From NCBI RefSeq assembly GCF_020217425.1, contig NZ_CP084090.1:2480001-2544000 (forward strand): DNA of 64,000 nt, read 5' to 3'. The position numbers were made by a program, and so were the translations under genes. Origin of the DNA: Halomicrobium urmianum (GTDB lineage: Archaea; Halobacteriota; Halobacteria; Halobacteriales; Haloarculaceae). Of the stretch, positions 53,005-62,225 are shown piece by piece. The notes below the pieces were generated by a model that saw only the letters and a program-made list of their open reading frames with translations, searched no databases and was not told where the DNA came from. Position 1 is the stretch's first letter, and every line of letters starts with the position of its first letter.

Positions 53005-53457
53005 ATGGAACGCGCACTCGTAGTGCTGAACGGAGCGGACGGCGAGCAGGAACTGGTCGAGCGGGCCCTCCGACTCGCGGACGGGGTCGGTGCAACCGTC
53101 GAGTTCTTCGCGGTGTTCACCCCCGACGAGTACGAGGAGGCCGTTGAGACGCTGGATTCCATCGCCGACGTAGAGCAGACGGGGTACGACGTCGACGCCG
53201 CCTTCGGACTCGTTCGTCCGGTCATCGAGGAGGGGATCGAATCGACCGGGGCCGACGTCGACTACGAACTGTCCGGCGAAGTCGCCGAGGGAACCGGCCG
53301 TGCCGACGCCGTACTCGGCGCGCTGGCCGACCGCGACTGCGATCACGTCTTCGTCGCCGGCCAGGAGCGGTCGCCGACCGGGAAGGCAGTGTTCGGCGAC
53401 GCCGTCCAGTCGGTCCTCCTCAACGCAGCCGTGCCCGTGACGACGCTGCTGAACTGA
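53005..53457 (+). CDS. UspA-like universal stress protein
   Basis: A 150-residue single-domain protein: MERALVVLNGADGEQELVER, a long connecting helix, and DADAVLGALADRDCDHVFVA-like C part with GQERSPTGKAVFGDAVQSVL and VPVTTLL. The G-x2-G-x9-G-S/T nucleotide motif is partly replaced (GQERSPTGKAVFGDAV), leaving ATP binding uncertain. Haloarchaea carry many such proteins, associated with stress responses. Confidence 0.8.
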   Translation: MERALVVLNGADGEQELVERALRLADGVGATVEFFAVFTPDEYEEAVETLDSIADVEQTGYDVDAAFGLVRPVIEEGIESTGADVDYELSGEVAEGTGRADAVLGALADRDCDHVFVAGQERSPTGKAVFGDAVQSVLLNAAVPVTTLLN

Positions 53458-53857
53458 CACGGACTGCCATCGCTGTTCTCCGCGTCGATCGCCCGTAGTC
53501 GAGTGACCACGCCGGTACTGGACGACAGTCCGACCTCGACGGCCGATTACCCGACCGCCCGCCTCGTTCTATGGTGTCGAACGCCTGGCCGTCGTCCAAA
53601 CGGCAGGTCTGTCGGCTTGGATCACCGGTGCCGCCTCCGTTCGAGCTCGTTGAATCGACCGTGAATCGGCGTCTCACCCCGACGATGCGCGCTGAGAACG
53701 CTCGACGGACTCGTCGTTTGCCAGCCACCGGTCCGTCGCGTTCAACCGCCGACCGAGCTCGTCCACGCGCCCGCACCGTCAGATTCGTCACCCGCCGACG
53801 GGTGTTCGATGACGTCGACGCGAACGCCGGAGAGCGGCGGTCGCGCGGCCGCCGTCG
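53458..53857. other. gene-free region
   Basis: A 400-bp stretch with no gene I can support. Open frames here (e.g. 53571-53921 plus strand) are Arg/Ser/Thr-rich, unlike real haloarchaeal proteins, and run into the antisense of the next gene. No repeat or strong palindrome was noted. Confidence 0.5.
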
Positions 53858-54934
53858 TCAGTCCCCGCCGCGAACGGTCCCGTCGGCGTCGACGCCGTCG
53901 ACGCGCTCGCGGCCGCCGTAGGTCGTCGCGACGAACTCGGCACTGACGGTCTCGCCGGGCGCGAGCGAGTCGAGCGTAGCGTTCTCGCGCTGTGCCTCCG
54001 GATACGAGTGGCCCGGATACGCCGTCGTCGGCTCCAGGCCGGCCGTGTAGTTGCGCCCCCAGAACGGCGACTCGTCGTGTCCGCCGAAGGACTGCCAGTA
54101 CCACAGCGTCTCGAAGGGGTCGCCCGACCAGCGCAGCGCGAACCCGAGGTCCAGTTCGGGGTTCGTCACGGCGTACCACGGTTCGTCGAACTCCAGCAGG
54201 AACGCCTGATCGTGGATCTTCGCGTCGGTCGGCGGGAACTCGCTCAGGTCGACGGGGTCGCCGTCGACGCCGTCCGCGAGCGGCCACTCGAACTCCCGAT
54301 CGCCGAGCAGGCGGTTGGTGTCGTGGTCCTCGCCGTAGGCGTCGACGTAGCCCCGCCCGGCGGACGTGTCGAGGCGCGCGTCGGGCCCGATCAGCGGCCG
54401 CCCGAGCGCGACGTGTTGCTGCCAGGCGTACTCGAGTTCGACCTCGCCCTCGTTGGTGACGGACTCGCTGATCTCCAGGCGCGACGCGTCGGCGGGCAGC
54501 GTCAGGTCGCGCTCGACCGAGAACGGATACCGTCGCAGCTCGGTCGTCAGCGTGAGCGTCACCGCCTCGTCGTCGTCGCGAGTCACCTCGGCATCCCACG
54601 GGAGCAATGCCGACTCCCCGTGGTGGTCGTACCTGCTGCCGGCGATGTCCATCCCGCCACCGGCGACGGGGAGGTTCACCTGCCAGCCCCCGGGGTAGTG
54701 CTCGTTCCAGGTCGTCTCGGTCGACGGGACGACGCGGTCGCTCGGTGGGTCCCAGGGATAGTCGGCGTGGTAGAGGACGTCGACGTCGGTGCGCCTGTCC
54801 CGGAACTCCAGAATATCCCCGCCCTTGCCAGGCAGGACGAGGACCCGAAGGTTGCGGTTCTCCAGCAGGGCGGCGTCGACGCCCCGGTACCGGAACTCGG
54901 TCGAGACGCGCGGTCGGTCGTTCCAGAATCCCAT
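53858..54934 (-). CDS. aldose epimerase-like (mutarotase-fold) protein, DUF4432-like
   Basis: A 358-residue protein with a galactose-mutarotase fold. It begins LLENRNLRVLVLPGKGGDIL, has VDVLYHADYPWDPPSDRVVP, then GGWQVNLPVAGGGMDIAGSR with the conserved YDHHGESALLPWDAEV (His pair), strands typical of carbohydrate-binding beta-supersandwiches, and TLWYWQSFGGHDESPFWGRN. It probably acts on, or binds, a free sugar. Its neighbours (dehydratase, dehydrogenases) suggest a role in sugar catabolism. Confidence 0.82.
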   Translation of the reverse strand: MGFWNDRPRVSTEFRYRGVDAALLENRNLRVLVLPGKGGDILEFRDRRTDVDVLYHADYPWDPPSDRVVPSTETTWNEHYPGGWQVNLPVAGGGMDIAGSRYDHHGESALLPWDAEVTRDDDEAVTLTLTTELRRYPFSVERDLTLPADASRLEISESVTNEGEVELEYAWQQHVALGRPLIGPDARLDTSAGRGYVDAYGEDHDTNRLLGDREFEWPLADGVDGDPVDLSEFPPTDAKIHDQAFLLEFDEPWYAVTNPELDLGFALRWSGDPFETLWYWQSFGGHDESPFWGRNYTAGLEPTTAYPGHSYPEAQRENATLDSLAPGETVSAEFVATTYGGRERVDGVDADGTVRGGD

Positions 54935-55681
54935 ACGGTTCGTTCAGCCGCGGATCACAAACGAGTACCGCTCCCGGCAGCGGACTCCGGGACCCGGCCG
55001 TCATCTGGACGTGCACGTCTCGGGACCGCGAACGGGTCTCAGTTTCGATAACAACTGTACACCTGTGATTCGAGGCCTCTGACTACGCGAACACCGGCCG
55101 GGCAGACTCAGATATCGGATCCGCGTCCCGGTCGAAAATGCCGGGACGGCGAGCCGATACCGCGGAACACGGACGTGAACTAGTCCGATCAGACCGCCGG
55201 TTCGTCCCACGTTAATGAACGACTGTTTCTCATTCCGGGATCTGTTCGGGTCAGTGACGAGTTCGTCTGCTCCCTGTGAGTTCGGGACCGAGACGAGCGC
55301 GTCGACGCGCCCCGATCGGACGGACCGACGCGCAGCACTGTCGAACGCGAAACGGAGCCGCTGGCCCGAAAACGGAAGGGGTGGGCCGGCTGGCCGAGGC
55401 CCGCAGGTACCATGACAGACCGAGACCGTCGCGTGTCGACGGGTCCGGCTCCGGCCCGGTTCTCGTCCGGGCAGAGGTGGGACAGACTCATTGACAGCGC
55501 TTCTCGGCGGCTCCGACCGTTGTTTCAGCACTATCGATAATAAAGTTTATTGCTCCGGCAGCCGGGGCAGGGGTCCGCTTCGATCGACACTGAAACGGGG
55601 CGACCGCGCGCCGCCGAACCGGGCGGGCGAATCCGTAGACGAAACACTTTTGCAGCGGTGGGTGAAGGACGGATACGTCAC
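54935..55681. other. gene-free region upstream of the dehydratase
   Basis: About 750 bp without a supported gene. An AT-rich patch ATCGATAATAAAGTTTATTG lies at 55533-55552, with partial symmetry (AATAAA/TTTATT), and AAACACTTTTGCAGC lies nearer the dehydratase start. The rest is GC-rich with only shadow frames. A divergent promoter pair for the mutarotase-like gene and the dehydratase is expected in it. Confidence 0.45.
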
Positions 55682-56914
55682 ATGAGCTACGAGCAGCTAT
55701 CGGACCCGAACGCGGAATACACGATGCGGGACCTCTCCTCGGAGACGATGGGGATTTCTGACTCGCGGGGGGACCGCGACGTGGAGATCACCGACGTCCA
55801 GTCGACCATCGTCGACGGCAACTACCCGTGGACGATCGTCCGCGTGTACACGGACGCGGGCCCCGTCGGTACCGGTGAAGCCTACTGGGGCGGCGCGCTC
55901 CCGGAGATCATCGAGCGCCTGAAGCCGTTCGTCGTCGGGGAGAACCCCCTCGACATCGACCGGCTGTACGAGCACATGATCCAGAAGATGTCGGGCGAGG
56001 GCTCCATCGCCGGCAAGGACGTGGCGGCCATCTCCGGCATCGAACTCGCGCTCCACGACGTCGCCGGCAAGATCCTGGGCGTCCCGGCCTACCAGCTGCT
56101 GGGCGGCAAGTACCGGGACGACGTGCGGATGTACTGCGACTGCCACACCGAGGACGAGGCCGACCCCGACGCCTGCGCCGAGGAGGCCGAGCGCGTCGTC
56201 AGCGAACTCGGCTACGACGCCCTGAAGTTCGACCTCGACGTCCCCTCGGGCCACGAGCGCGACCGCGCCAACCGCCACCTGAACAAGGGCGAGATCGACC
56301 ACAAGGCCGAGATCGTCGAGAAGGTGACCGAGCAGGTCGGCGACCGCGCGGAGGTCGCCTTCGACTGCCACTGGGCCTTCGCCTCCGGCAGCGCCAAGCG
56401 CCTCACGCGCGCCATCGAGGACTACGACGTCTGGTGGCTCGAGGACCCCGTCCCGCCGGAGAACCAGGACGTCCAGGCCGAGGTCACCCGCGACACCGCC
56501 ACGCCCATCGCCACCGGCGAGAACGTCTACCGGACCCATGGGCAGCGCCAGCTGCTCGAGGACGAGGGCGTCGACATCATCGCGCCCGACGTCCCGAAGG
56601 TCGGCGGGATGCTCGAGACCAAGAAGATCGCGACGCTCGCAGACATGTACTACCTCCCCGTCGCGATGCACAACGTCTCCTCGCCCATCGGGACCACCGC
56701 GTCGGTCCACGTCGGCACGGCTATCCCCAACGCCATGGCCGTCGAGTACCACTCCTACGAGCTCGGCTGGTGGGAGGACCTGGTCGAGGAGGACAACCTC
56801 ATCGAAGAGGGCTACTTCAACGTCCCCGAGAAGCCCGGCCTCGGCGTCACGCTCGACCTCGACACGGTTCAGGAGCACCTGGCCGACGGGTTCGAGATGT
56901 TCGATGAAGCGTAG
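55682..56914 (+). CDS. sugar-acid dehydratase, mandelate racemase/enolase superfamily
   Basis: A 410-residue enzyme. The capping domain (TDVQSTIVDGNYPWTIVRVY, VGTGEAYWGGALPEII) precedes a barrel with metal ligands Asp in AEVAFDCHWAF, Glu in WWLEDPVPPEN and Glu in PIATGENVYR, and a catalytic His in PVAMHNVSSPIGT. The second-strand base region reads YDALKFDLDVP, as in gluconate/xylonate-type dehydratases rather than racemases. Length equals that of the Haloferax pentonate dehydratase. With the aldehyde dehydrogenase at 62226 it could feed oxidative pentose or hexonate degradation. The substrate is not determined. Confidence 0.85.
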   Translation: MSYEQLSDPNAEYTMRDLSSETMGISDSRGDRDVEITDVQSTIVDGNYPWTIVRVYTDAGPVGTGEAYWGGALPEIIERLKPFVVGENPLDIDRLYEHMIQKMSGEGSIAGKDVAAISGIELALHDVAGKILGVPAYQLLGGKYRDDVRMYCDCHTEDEADPDACAEEAERVVSELGYDALKFDLDVPSGHERDRANRHLNKGEIDHKAEIVEKVTEQVGDRAEVAFDCHWAFASGSAKRLTRAIEDYDVWWLEDPVPPENQDVQAEVTRDTATPIATGENVYRTHGQRQLLEDEGVDIIAPDVPKVGGMLETKKIATLADMYYLPVAMHNVSSPIGTTASVHVGTAIPNAMAVEYHSYELGWWEDLVEEDNLIEEGYFNVPEKPGLGVTLDLDTVQEHLADGFEMFDEA

Positions 56915-57090
56915 CTTCGTCGGGCTCGAAAACCTCTGATTTTCGGCGTTCGACGAGGCATAAGCCTCGTCAGGCTCGCTGAGCCTCGCTCAGCAGCGTT
57001 CGACGAGGCGTAGCGAAGCGAAGTCTCGTCGGGCTCGGAAGACGAGCGGAGCGAGTCTTCCGGTGTTCGACGAGGACTAATTCGTACGAG
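56898..57090 (+). repeat. degenerate tandem repeats around the dehydratase stop
   Basis: The string TTCGATGAAGCGTAG, which holds the last codons and stop of the dehydratase, is followed by three further units starting GTTCGACGAGGC (56949, 56998) and GTTCGACGAGGA (57064). Each is followed by short hairpins such as GAGGC-ATA-AGCCTC and GGAAGACGAGCGGAGCGAGT with TCTTCC. Unit spacing is about 49-66 bp. The array looks like repeated copying of the gene's 3' end and may act as a composite terminator. Confidence 0.55.
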
Positions 57091-57353
57091 GTGCCGTCTT
57101 ATCGGCGGGGGTCGCGGATTCTTCCGACCGGGGCAGACGTGCCGAAAGTCCCGGCGTCTGCGACCGGTGCTCCGTTCCGACTTCCGTTCGATATCGTGGA
57201 ACGACCCTGTTGTAGCCATTCACCACATGCACGAGCCGCTTCCTGGCGGTTGAATCGACTATTGCCGTCCGGCGTCCATTTCTCATTGTAGAAGGCGGTC
57301 GGACCGTTGCCGATGGCCCGAATCTTATATTGACCCGCAGAGATGGCGACTCC

Positions 57354-58295
57354 ATGGGTATCGATGACCTTTCGGCGGCCGGCGTCGTCGGCGCTGGCGA
57401 GATGGGGCCCGGCATCGCACTGACGCTGGCTCGGCACGGTGTCGACGTGACTCTCGTCGACCAGTCGGAGGCGGCGCTCGAGGACGCCCGCGACGAGCTG
57501 GAGCACGTCACCGACCTCCTCGTCGACCGGGACGTCGCCACCGAGTCGGCGACGGGCGAGGCGCTGGACCGGATCCGGACGGCGACCGAGCTGAGTGACC
57601 TGGCCGGCGTCGACTACGTGACCGAGGCCGTCACCGAGGACCTCGACGTCAAGCGTGAGGTGTTTGCCGACCTCGACGAGGTCTGCGACGAGGACGTCGT
57701 CCTGGCGAGCAACACCTCGAGTATCGACATCGACGACATCGCTGCGGCCACGTCCCGACCGGAGCGAGTCCTCGTGACCCACTGGATGAACCCGCCGTGG
57801 GTCGTCCCCGTCGTGGAAGTCGTCCTCGGAGACCGGACGAGTGACGACACCGAGTCGTTCGTGGTGGACCTTCTGGAGGACGTCGGTCGGAGCCCGGTCG
57901 TGCTGAACGAGGTCGTGCCGGGCTATCTCATCAACCGGATGAACTTCGCGCTCGCCCGCGAGGCGCTGCACCTGATGGAGCGTGGCGTCGTCGAGAAGGA
58001 GGACGTCGACACGCTGTTCACCGACGCGTTCGGACCCCGCTACACCCTGATGGGGCCGATCGAGATGCTCGACCTCTTCGGCCACGACACGAACCTCGCC
58101 ATCAGCGAGTACCTCTTCCCGGACCTGTGCGACGACGACGAACCCTCGTCGCTCGTCGAGGACCTGGTCGAGCGGGGCGACCTGGGCATGAAGACGGGCC
58201 GCGGGTTCTACGACTACGGCGACGAGAGGCAGGACGTCGAATCCATCGACCGGGCGCTGCTCGACCGGTACCGGGAGCTCGGCCGGTACGAGTGA
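57354..58295 (+). CDS. 3-hydroxyacyl-CoA dehydrogenase family protein
   Basis: A 313-residue NAD-dependent dehydrogenase of the HBD/L-gulonate/carnitine dehydrogenase type. It has the Rossmann motif AAGVVGAGEMGPGIALTLAR, DVVLASNTSSIDIDDIAAAT, THWMNPPWVVPVVEVV with the catalytic His, and VPGYLINRMNFALAREALHL in the C-terminal domain. It lacks a hydratase fusion. In this island it may act on hydroxy acids instead of acyl-CoA; the family includes both. TTATATTG lies about 28 nt upstream of ATG 57354. Confidence 0.87.
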   Translation: MGIDDLSAAGVVGAGEMGPGIALTLARHGVDVTLVDQSEAALEDARDELEHVTDLLVDRDVATESATGEALDRIRTATELSDLAGVDYVTEAVTEDLDVKREVFADLDEVCDEDVVLASNTSSIDIDDIAAATSRPERVLVTHWMNPPWVVPVVEVVLGDRTSDDTESFVVDLLEDVGRSPVVLNEVVPGYLINRMNFALAREALHLMERGVVEKEDVDTLFTDAFGPRYTLMGPIEMLDLFGHDTNLAISEYLFPDLCDDDEPSSLVEDLVERGDLGMKTGRGFYDYGDERQDVESIDRALLDRYRELGRYE

Positions 58296-58315
58296 GGAGA
58301 CGGCCCGGCACGCCA

Positions 58316-59098
58316 TCACTGGGCCGTCCAGCCGCCGTCGACCGTCAGTACCGACCCGGTGACGAACGAGCTCGCGTCGGCCGCGAGGTAGACTGCCGGA
58401 CCGACGACCTCCTCGGGCTCCCCGAACCGCTCCAGCATGTGCCCGTCGCGCATCGCCTCGTACCACTCGCGGTCCGCCATCGCCTCTCGGACGAGCGGCG
58501 TCTTCATGTACCCCGGGGCGAGGGCGTTGACGCGGACGTCGGGCGCCCACTCGGCGGCCAGGACCTTCGTCAACTGGATCACGCCCCCCTTGCTCGCCGA
58601 GTAGGCCGACTGGTCCGGGCCGCCGTCGATCCCGCGGATCGAGGCCATGTTGATCACGCTCCCGCCGCCCCGTTCGACGAGCGGGACGCCGAGCGTCTTC
58701 GCGGCGAGGAACACTCCGGTCAGGTTCAGCTCGATCACCTCCCGCCACTCGGTTTCGGACAGCTCCGTCACCGGCTTCCGGACGTTCATTCCGGGAACGT
58801 TGCACAGCACCTCGTAGGAGCCGTGCTCGTCCAGGACGCGGTCCCGGAGGGCCGCCAGAGACCCGGCGTCGGTGACGTCGACGTACTCGCCGGACGCCGA
58901 CCCGTCGGTCGCGTCGGCGACCTCGCTGGCGCCGGCCTCGTCGACGTCGGCACAGACCACCGTCGCGCCCCGGGCCGCGTAGCCGAGCGCGATCGCGCGG
59001 CCGAGGCCCGACGCCGCGCCGGTGACGATCGCGGTCTTCCCGCTCAGGTCGAACATCGACTCCGGATCCACGACCCAGTCCTCGGTGTCGCCTGTCAT
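58316..59098 (-). CDS. SDR family oxidoreductase
   Basis: A 260-residue short-chain dehydrogenase with TAIVTGAASGLGRAIALGYA, an acidic ADVDEAG after strand 2 (favours NAD), NVPGMNV in place of the usual NAG motif, catalytic Ser in INMASIRG, and YSASKGGVIQLTKVLAAEWA with Tyr and Lys. It ends ASSFVTGSVLTVDGGWTAQ. Such enzymes oxidise sugars or sugar acids in haloarchaea. It is convergent with the hydroxyacyl-CoA-type dehydrogenase. Confidence 0.9.
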   Translation of the reverse strand: MTGDTEDWVVDPESMFDLSGKTAIVTGAASGLGRAIALGYAARGATVVCADVDEAGASEVADATDGSASGEYVDVTDAGSLAALRDRVLDEHGSYEVLCNVPGMNVRKPVTELSETEWREVIELNLTGVFLAAKTLGVPLVERGGGSVINMASIRGIDGGPDQSAYSASKGGVIQLTKVLAAEWAPDVRVNALAPGYMKTPLVREAMADREWYEAMRDGHMLERFGEPEEVVGPAVYLAADASSFVTGSVLTVDGGWTAQ

Positions 59099-59363
59099 GC
59101 CCCCGCGTTCTCGACCGAGCGAGTAAAGCGTTCTCCCGGTGGCGGGACGTCCGAGTGTCCGACGTTCACGCTCGATACCGCTCCGGCGCGTCGGCGTCGT
59201 ACTCGCAGTAGTGGTTCCTCGACCCACGCCCGGGCGTAGCCGAAGGGGTCGCCGGGCTCCGACCGCAGGGCGACCGTCTCGACCGATCGGAGGCTCGTTC
59301 CGGTCGTGCGACGTCCGTCGCGACAGCGGGCGCCAGCCGTCCACCAGTGACCGCAGTCGCCAG

Positions 59364-61556
59364 CTACGGGGCGACGAGCTGGATCGGATGGCGCGTCTCC
59401 GTCGCGAGCAGGGCCTCCAGCTGGTCCGTACAGGAGGTGCCGCTGGCGACGACGGTCCGATCCGTGTCCTCGAACTGATCGGCCAGCGACTCGCCGACGT
59501 CCACGCTCAGCTCATAGTACTCGGACTTGTACCCGAAGCTCCCGGCCATCCCACAGCACTCGACGTCCGAGGTGAGTACGTCGTAGCCGAGGTCCTCGAG
59601 GACGGCGACGGTGTGGGCCTCCAGCCCGAGCGTGCGCTGCTGGCAGTGGCTGTGGTACGCGACGCCGCTGCCGTCGCCGGCGGTCAGCGCGTCCGGGTCG
59701 GCACCGTTCTCCAGCAGGCCGTAGACGTACTGGAACACCTCGTAGCTGCCCTCGTCGAGTCGCTCGTACTCGTCGGCGGGGAGGAGCTTCTCGTACTCGC
59801 GGCGGAACATCGCGAGCGCGCTGGGCTCGACGACGACCACGTCCCGGCCCGCGTCCAGGTGCGCCCCGAGGTCGGCGGCGAGGTGCTCGGCCTTGCTCCG
59901 GGCCGTCGCGATCATCCCCTGAGAGAGGGGCGCGCGGCCGGAGCCGCCGACGTCGGGCACGGTCACCGCACAGCCCAGCGCCTCCAGCGTCCTGACCGCT
60001 GCTTTGCCCCGCTCGGGCTGGACGTAGTTGGTGTACACGTCCGGGTAGAGGACGACCCGCCGCTCGGGGTCGGCGACGGTCGTCCGCCCATCGGCCCACT
60101 CGACGAGCGTCTCCCGCTCGAAGGCGGGCAGTTCCCGGCGGACGTCGATGCCAAGCCCGGCGTCGAGCGCACGCCGGACGGCCGTCAGCGACGCGACGGC
60201 GTTCGAGACCGGGGCCGTCGCGCTCCCCAGTTTCGCGACCGTCTCGAAGTTGCCGAAGAAGCGCTTTCGCAGCGGCGTCCCGCTCTCCTCCTCGTCGGGC
60301 ACCAGCCCGTCGACGAGTTTGTCCTCGATCTCGGGGTCCTTCCCGCGGTTGATCCGGTCGCGGACGACGGTGTTGATCCAGGGGATGTCGATCTTGACCG
60401 GACAGGCGTCGACGCAGCGCGAGCAGCCGGTACAGAGGTCGTTGAACTCCGCGGCCGCGTCCAGCCCCTCGACGCCGGCCTCCCAGCCGGTCGCGATGCC
60501 GCCGGTATAGGTCTCGCCGCCGAAGGCGTGGCCGCCGACCGACTGGAAGTTCGCGCAGGAGTTGGCGCAGGCGCCACACCGGATGCAGTACAGCGTCTCG
60601 CGCAGGTCGTCGTCCTCCCGCATCTCCGTCCGCCCGTTGTCGATCAGCACGAGGTGGAAGTCCCGCTCGGCGTCGCTCCCGCCGAAGCCCGGCTCGTCGG
60701 GCCGATCGAAGTCCACCGCCGGCGTCTCGACCGGCGGCGACAGCAGCGAGAGGTACTGGGGAATCGCCTGGCCGGTGGCCGACCGTGCGATCAGTTCGGC
60801 GAAGGGATGGAGCTCCTCGACGGAGGGGATTATCTTCTCGATACCGGCGACGGCGACGTGCGTGTCGGGCACGCTCGCGCACTTGCGCGCGTTGCCCTCG
60901 TTGGTGACCAGCGCGATGGAGCCGCTCTCCGCGAGCACGAAGTTCGCGCCCGTGATCCCGACGTCGGCGGCCTCGATGCGCTCGCCCAAGAACTCGCGGG
61001 CGAAGGCCGTCAGCGCCTGGGCCGAGTCCAGCGACTCGTCGGGGTCGAAGCGCTCCTCGAACAGGGCCGTGATCTCCTCGCGGGACTTGTGCAGCGACGG
61101 CCCGACGATGTGAGAGGGGCTCTCCTCGGCCACCTGGATCACGAACTCGCCGAGGTCGGTCTCCCAGACGTCGAGTCCGCTCGCCTCGAGCGCCTCGTTG
61201 AGGTCGATCTCCTCGGTCGTCATCGACTTCGACTTGACGACGCGCTCGGCGTCGGCGTCTGCCGCCACCTCGGCGACGTACTCGCGGGCGTCGGCGGCGT
61301 CGTCCGCGACGTAGACGGTGCCACCGTTGTGCTCGACCGACGCGCGGGTCCGCTCGATCAGGTCCGGCAGGCGATCGATGGCGTCCTCCTTGATCTCGCG
61401 GGCGCGCGTCCGGTAGCGCTCGTGGCGCTCGCTCCCGACGTCGTCGATCTGGGCGTAGCGCTCCTCGTTGAACAGGCGGGTGTTCGCCTTGATCTGGTCG
61501 CCCTCTGCGGCCAGCAGGTGCCTGATCCGGTCTGCGTCGGCTCCCGTCTCACTCAT
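59364..61556 (-). CDS. LutB-LutA type fusion: LUD domain, 4Fe-4S ferredoxin and CCG domains
   Basis: A 730-residue protein. Residues about 60-300 form a LUD domain (VGPSLHKSREEITALFEERF, GITGANFVLAESGSIALVTN). Then come two [4Fe-4S] motifs, CIRCGACANSCANF and CTGCSRCVDACPV. The last 250 residues are cysteine-rich reductase domains (HSHCQQRTLG, DVECCGMAGSFGYKSEYYEL) corresponding to LutA/GlpC. In bacteria LutA, LutB and LutC are separate subunits of an L-lactate oxidising complex; here A and B are joined. A role in lactate or glycolate-type hydroxyacid oxidation is inferred. It overlaps the LutC-like gene by 8 nt. Confidence 0.87.
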   Translation of the reverse strand: MSETGADADRIRHLLAAEGDQIKANTRLFNEERYAQIDDVGSERHERYRTRAREIKEDAIDRLPDLIERTRASVEHNGGTVYVADDAADAREYVAEVAADADAERVVKSKSMTTEEIDLNEALEASGLDVWETDLGEFVIQVAEESPSHIVGPSLHKSREEITALFEERFDPDESLDSAQALTAFAREFLGERIEAADVGITGANFVLAESGSIALVTNEGNARKCASVPDTHVAVAGIEKIIPSVEELHPFAELIARSATGQAIPQYLSLLSPPVETPAVDFDRPDEPGFGGSDAERDFHLVLIDNGRTEMREDDDLRETLYCIRCGACANSCANFQSVGGHAFGGETYTGGIATGWEAGVEGLDAAAEFNDLCTGCSRCVDACPVKIDIPWINTVVRDRINRGKDPEIEDKLVDGLVPDEEESGTPLRKRFFGNFETVAKLGSATAPVSNAVASLTAVRRALDAGLGIDVRRELPAFERETLVEWADGRTTVADPERRVVLYPDVYTNYVQPERGKAAVRTLEALGCAVTVPDVGGSGRAPLSQGMIATARSKAEHLAADLGAHLDAGRDVVVVEPSALAMFRREYEKLLPADEYERLDEGSYEVFQYVYGLLENGADPDALTAGDGSGVAYHSHCQQRTLGLEAHTVAVLEDLGYDVLTSDVECCGMAGSFGYKSEYYELSVDVGESLADQFEDTDRTVVASGTSCTDQLEALLATETRHPIQLVAP

Positions 61557-62058
61557 CGTCCACCAGGAGGACGTGGATCGCTTCGGGCCCGTGGACGCCC
61601 TGGACGAGTGCACCCATGTCGCCGGTCGCGCTGGGGCCGGTCTCGAAGACGAGCGAGTCCCGGCCGGCGTCGAACTCGTCGGCGAGCCAGGCGAACGCCG
61701 ACCGCAGGTCCGGACGGACGTCCGACGACCGGAGGACGACGACGTGGTACTCCGGGAACAGCGCCGTCAGTTCGTCGCCCCCGGCGCGGGACTCGACCGC
61801 GACCGTGCCGAGTGAGGCGATGCCCAGCCGGGAGCCGGTGACGCCCGTCCGCGCCTCGCGCAGTTCTCGAGGCGACGGATCGAGCGCCACCGGGTGGTCG
61901 GCCAGCGACAGGTCCTCGAAGGGCAGTGGCGCCCCGACCGCCGGTTCCTCGACCGCGTCGGCCAGCGCCGCGTCGAACCCGTCCGGCTCGACGACCGACG
62001 ACGTCGCGTCGACGCGGTGCAACGACCGCTCGAACTCCCGTATGGGGCTCGTGCTCAT
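61549..62058 (-). CDS. LutC-like LUD domain protein
   Basis: A 169-residue protein with the LutC pattern: a loose N-terminal helix, then TGSRLGIASLGTVAVESRAG, FPEYHVVVLRSSDVRPDLRS and ETGPSATGDMGALVQGVHGP. The conserved C-terminal GPSAT..D...G.HGP segment is diagnostic. ATG at 62058 is preferred over a start three codons upstream. It is immediately upstream of and overlapping with the LutB-LutA fusion, so both subunits are made together. Confidence 0.87.
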   Translation of the reverse strand: MSTSPIREFERSLHRVDATSSVVEPDGFDAALADAVEEPAVGAPLPFEDLSLADHPVALDPSPRELREARTGVTGSRLGIASLGTVAVESRAGGDELTALFPEYHVVVLRSSDVRPDLRSAFAWLADEFDAGRDSLVFETGPSATGDMGALVQGVHGPEAIHVLLVDDE

Positions 62059-62225
62059 ACCGGTCACAGGGTGGCCCCCTTCATAAAACTCGCCGTGAGG
62101 CGCAGGGGACTCCCGCCGGCCGTCCGCTTCCTGCGCGTGAACTCACGCCGACTGTCGCAAGTCAGTACCGGTACGACCGCCCAGTATGGGACCGTCGAAC
62201 CGGAACACGGCTACAGCAGTCGGTA

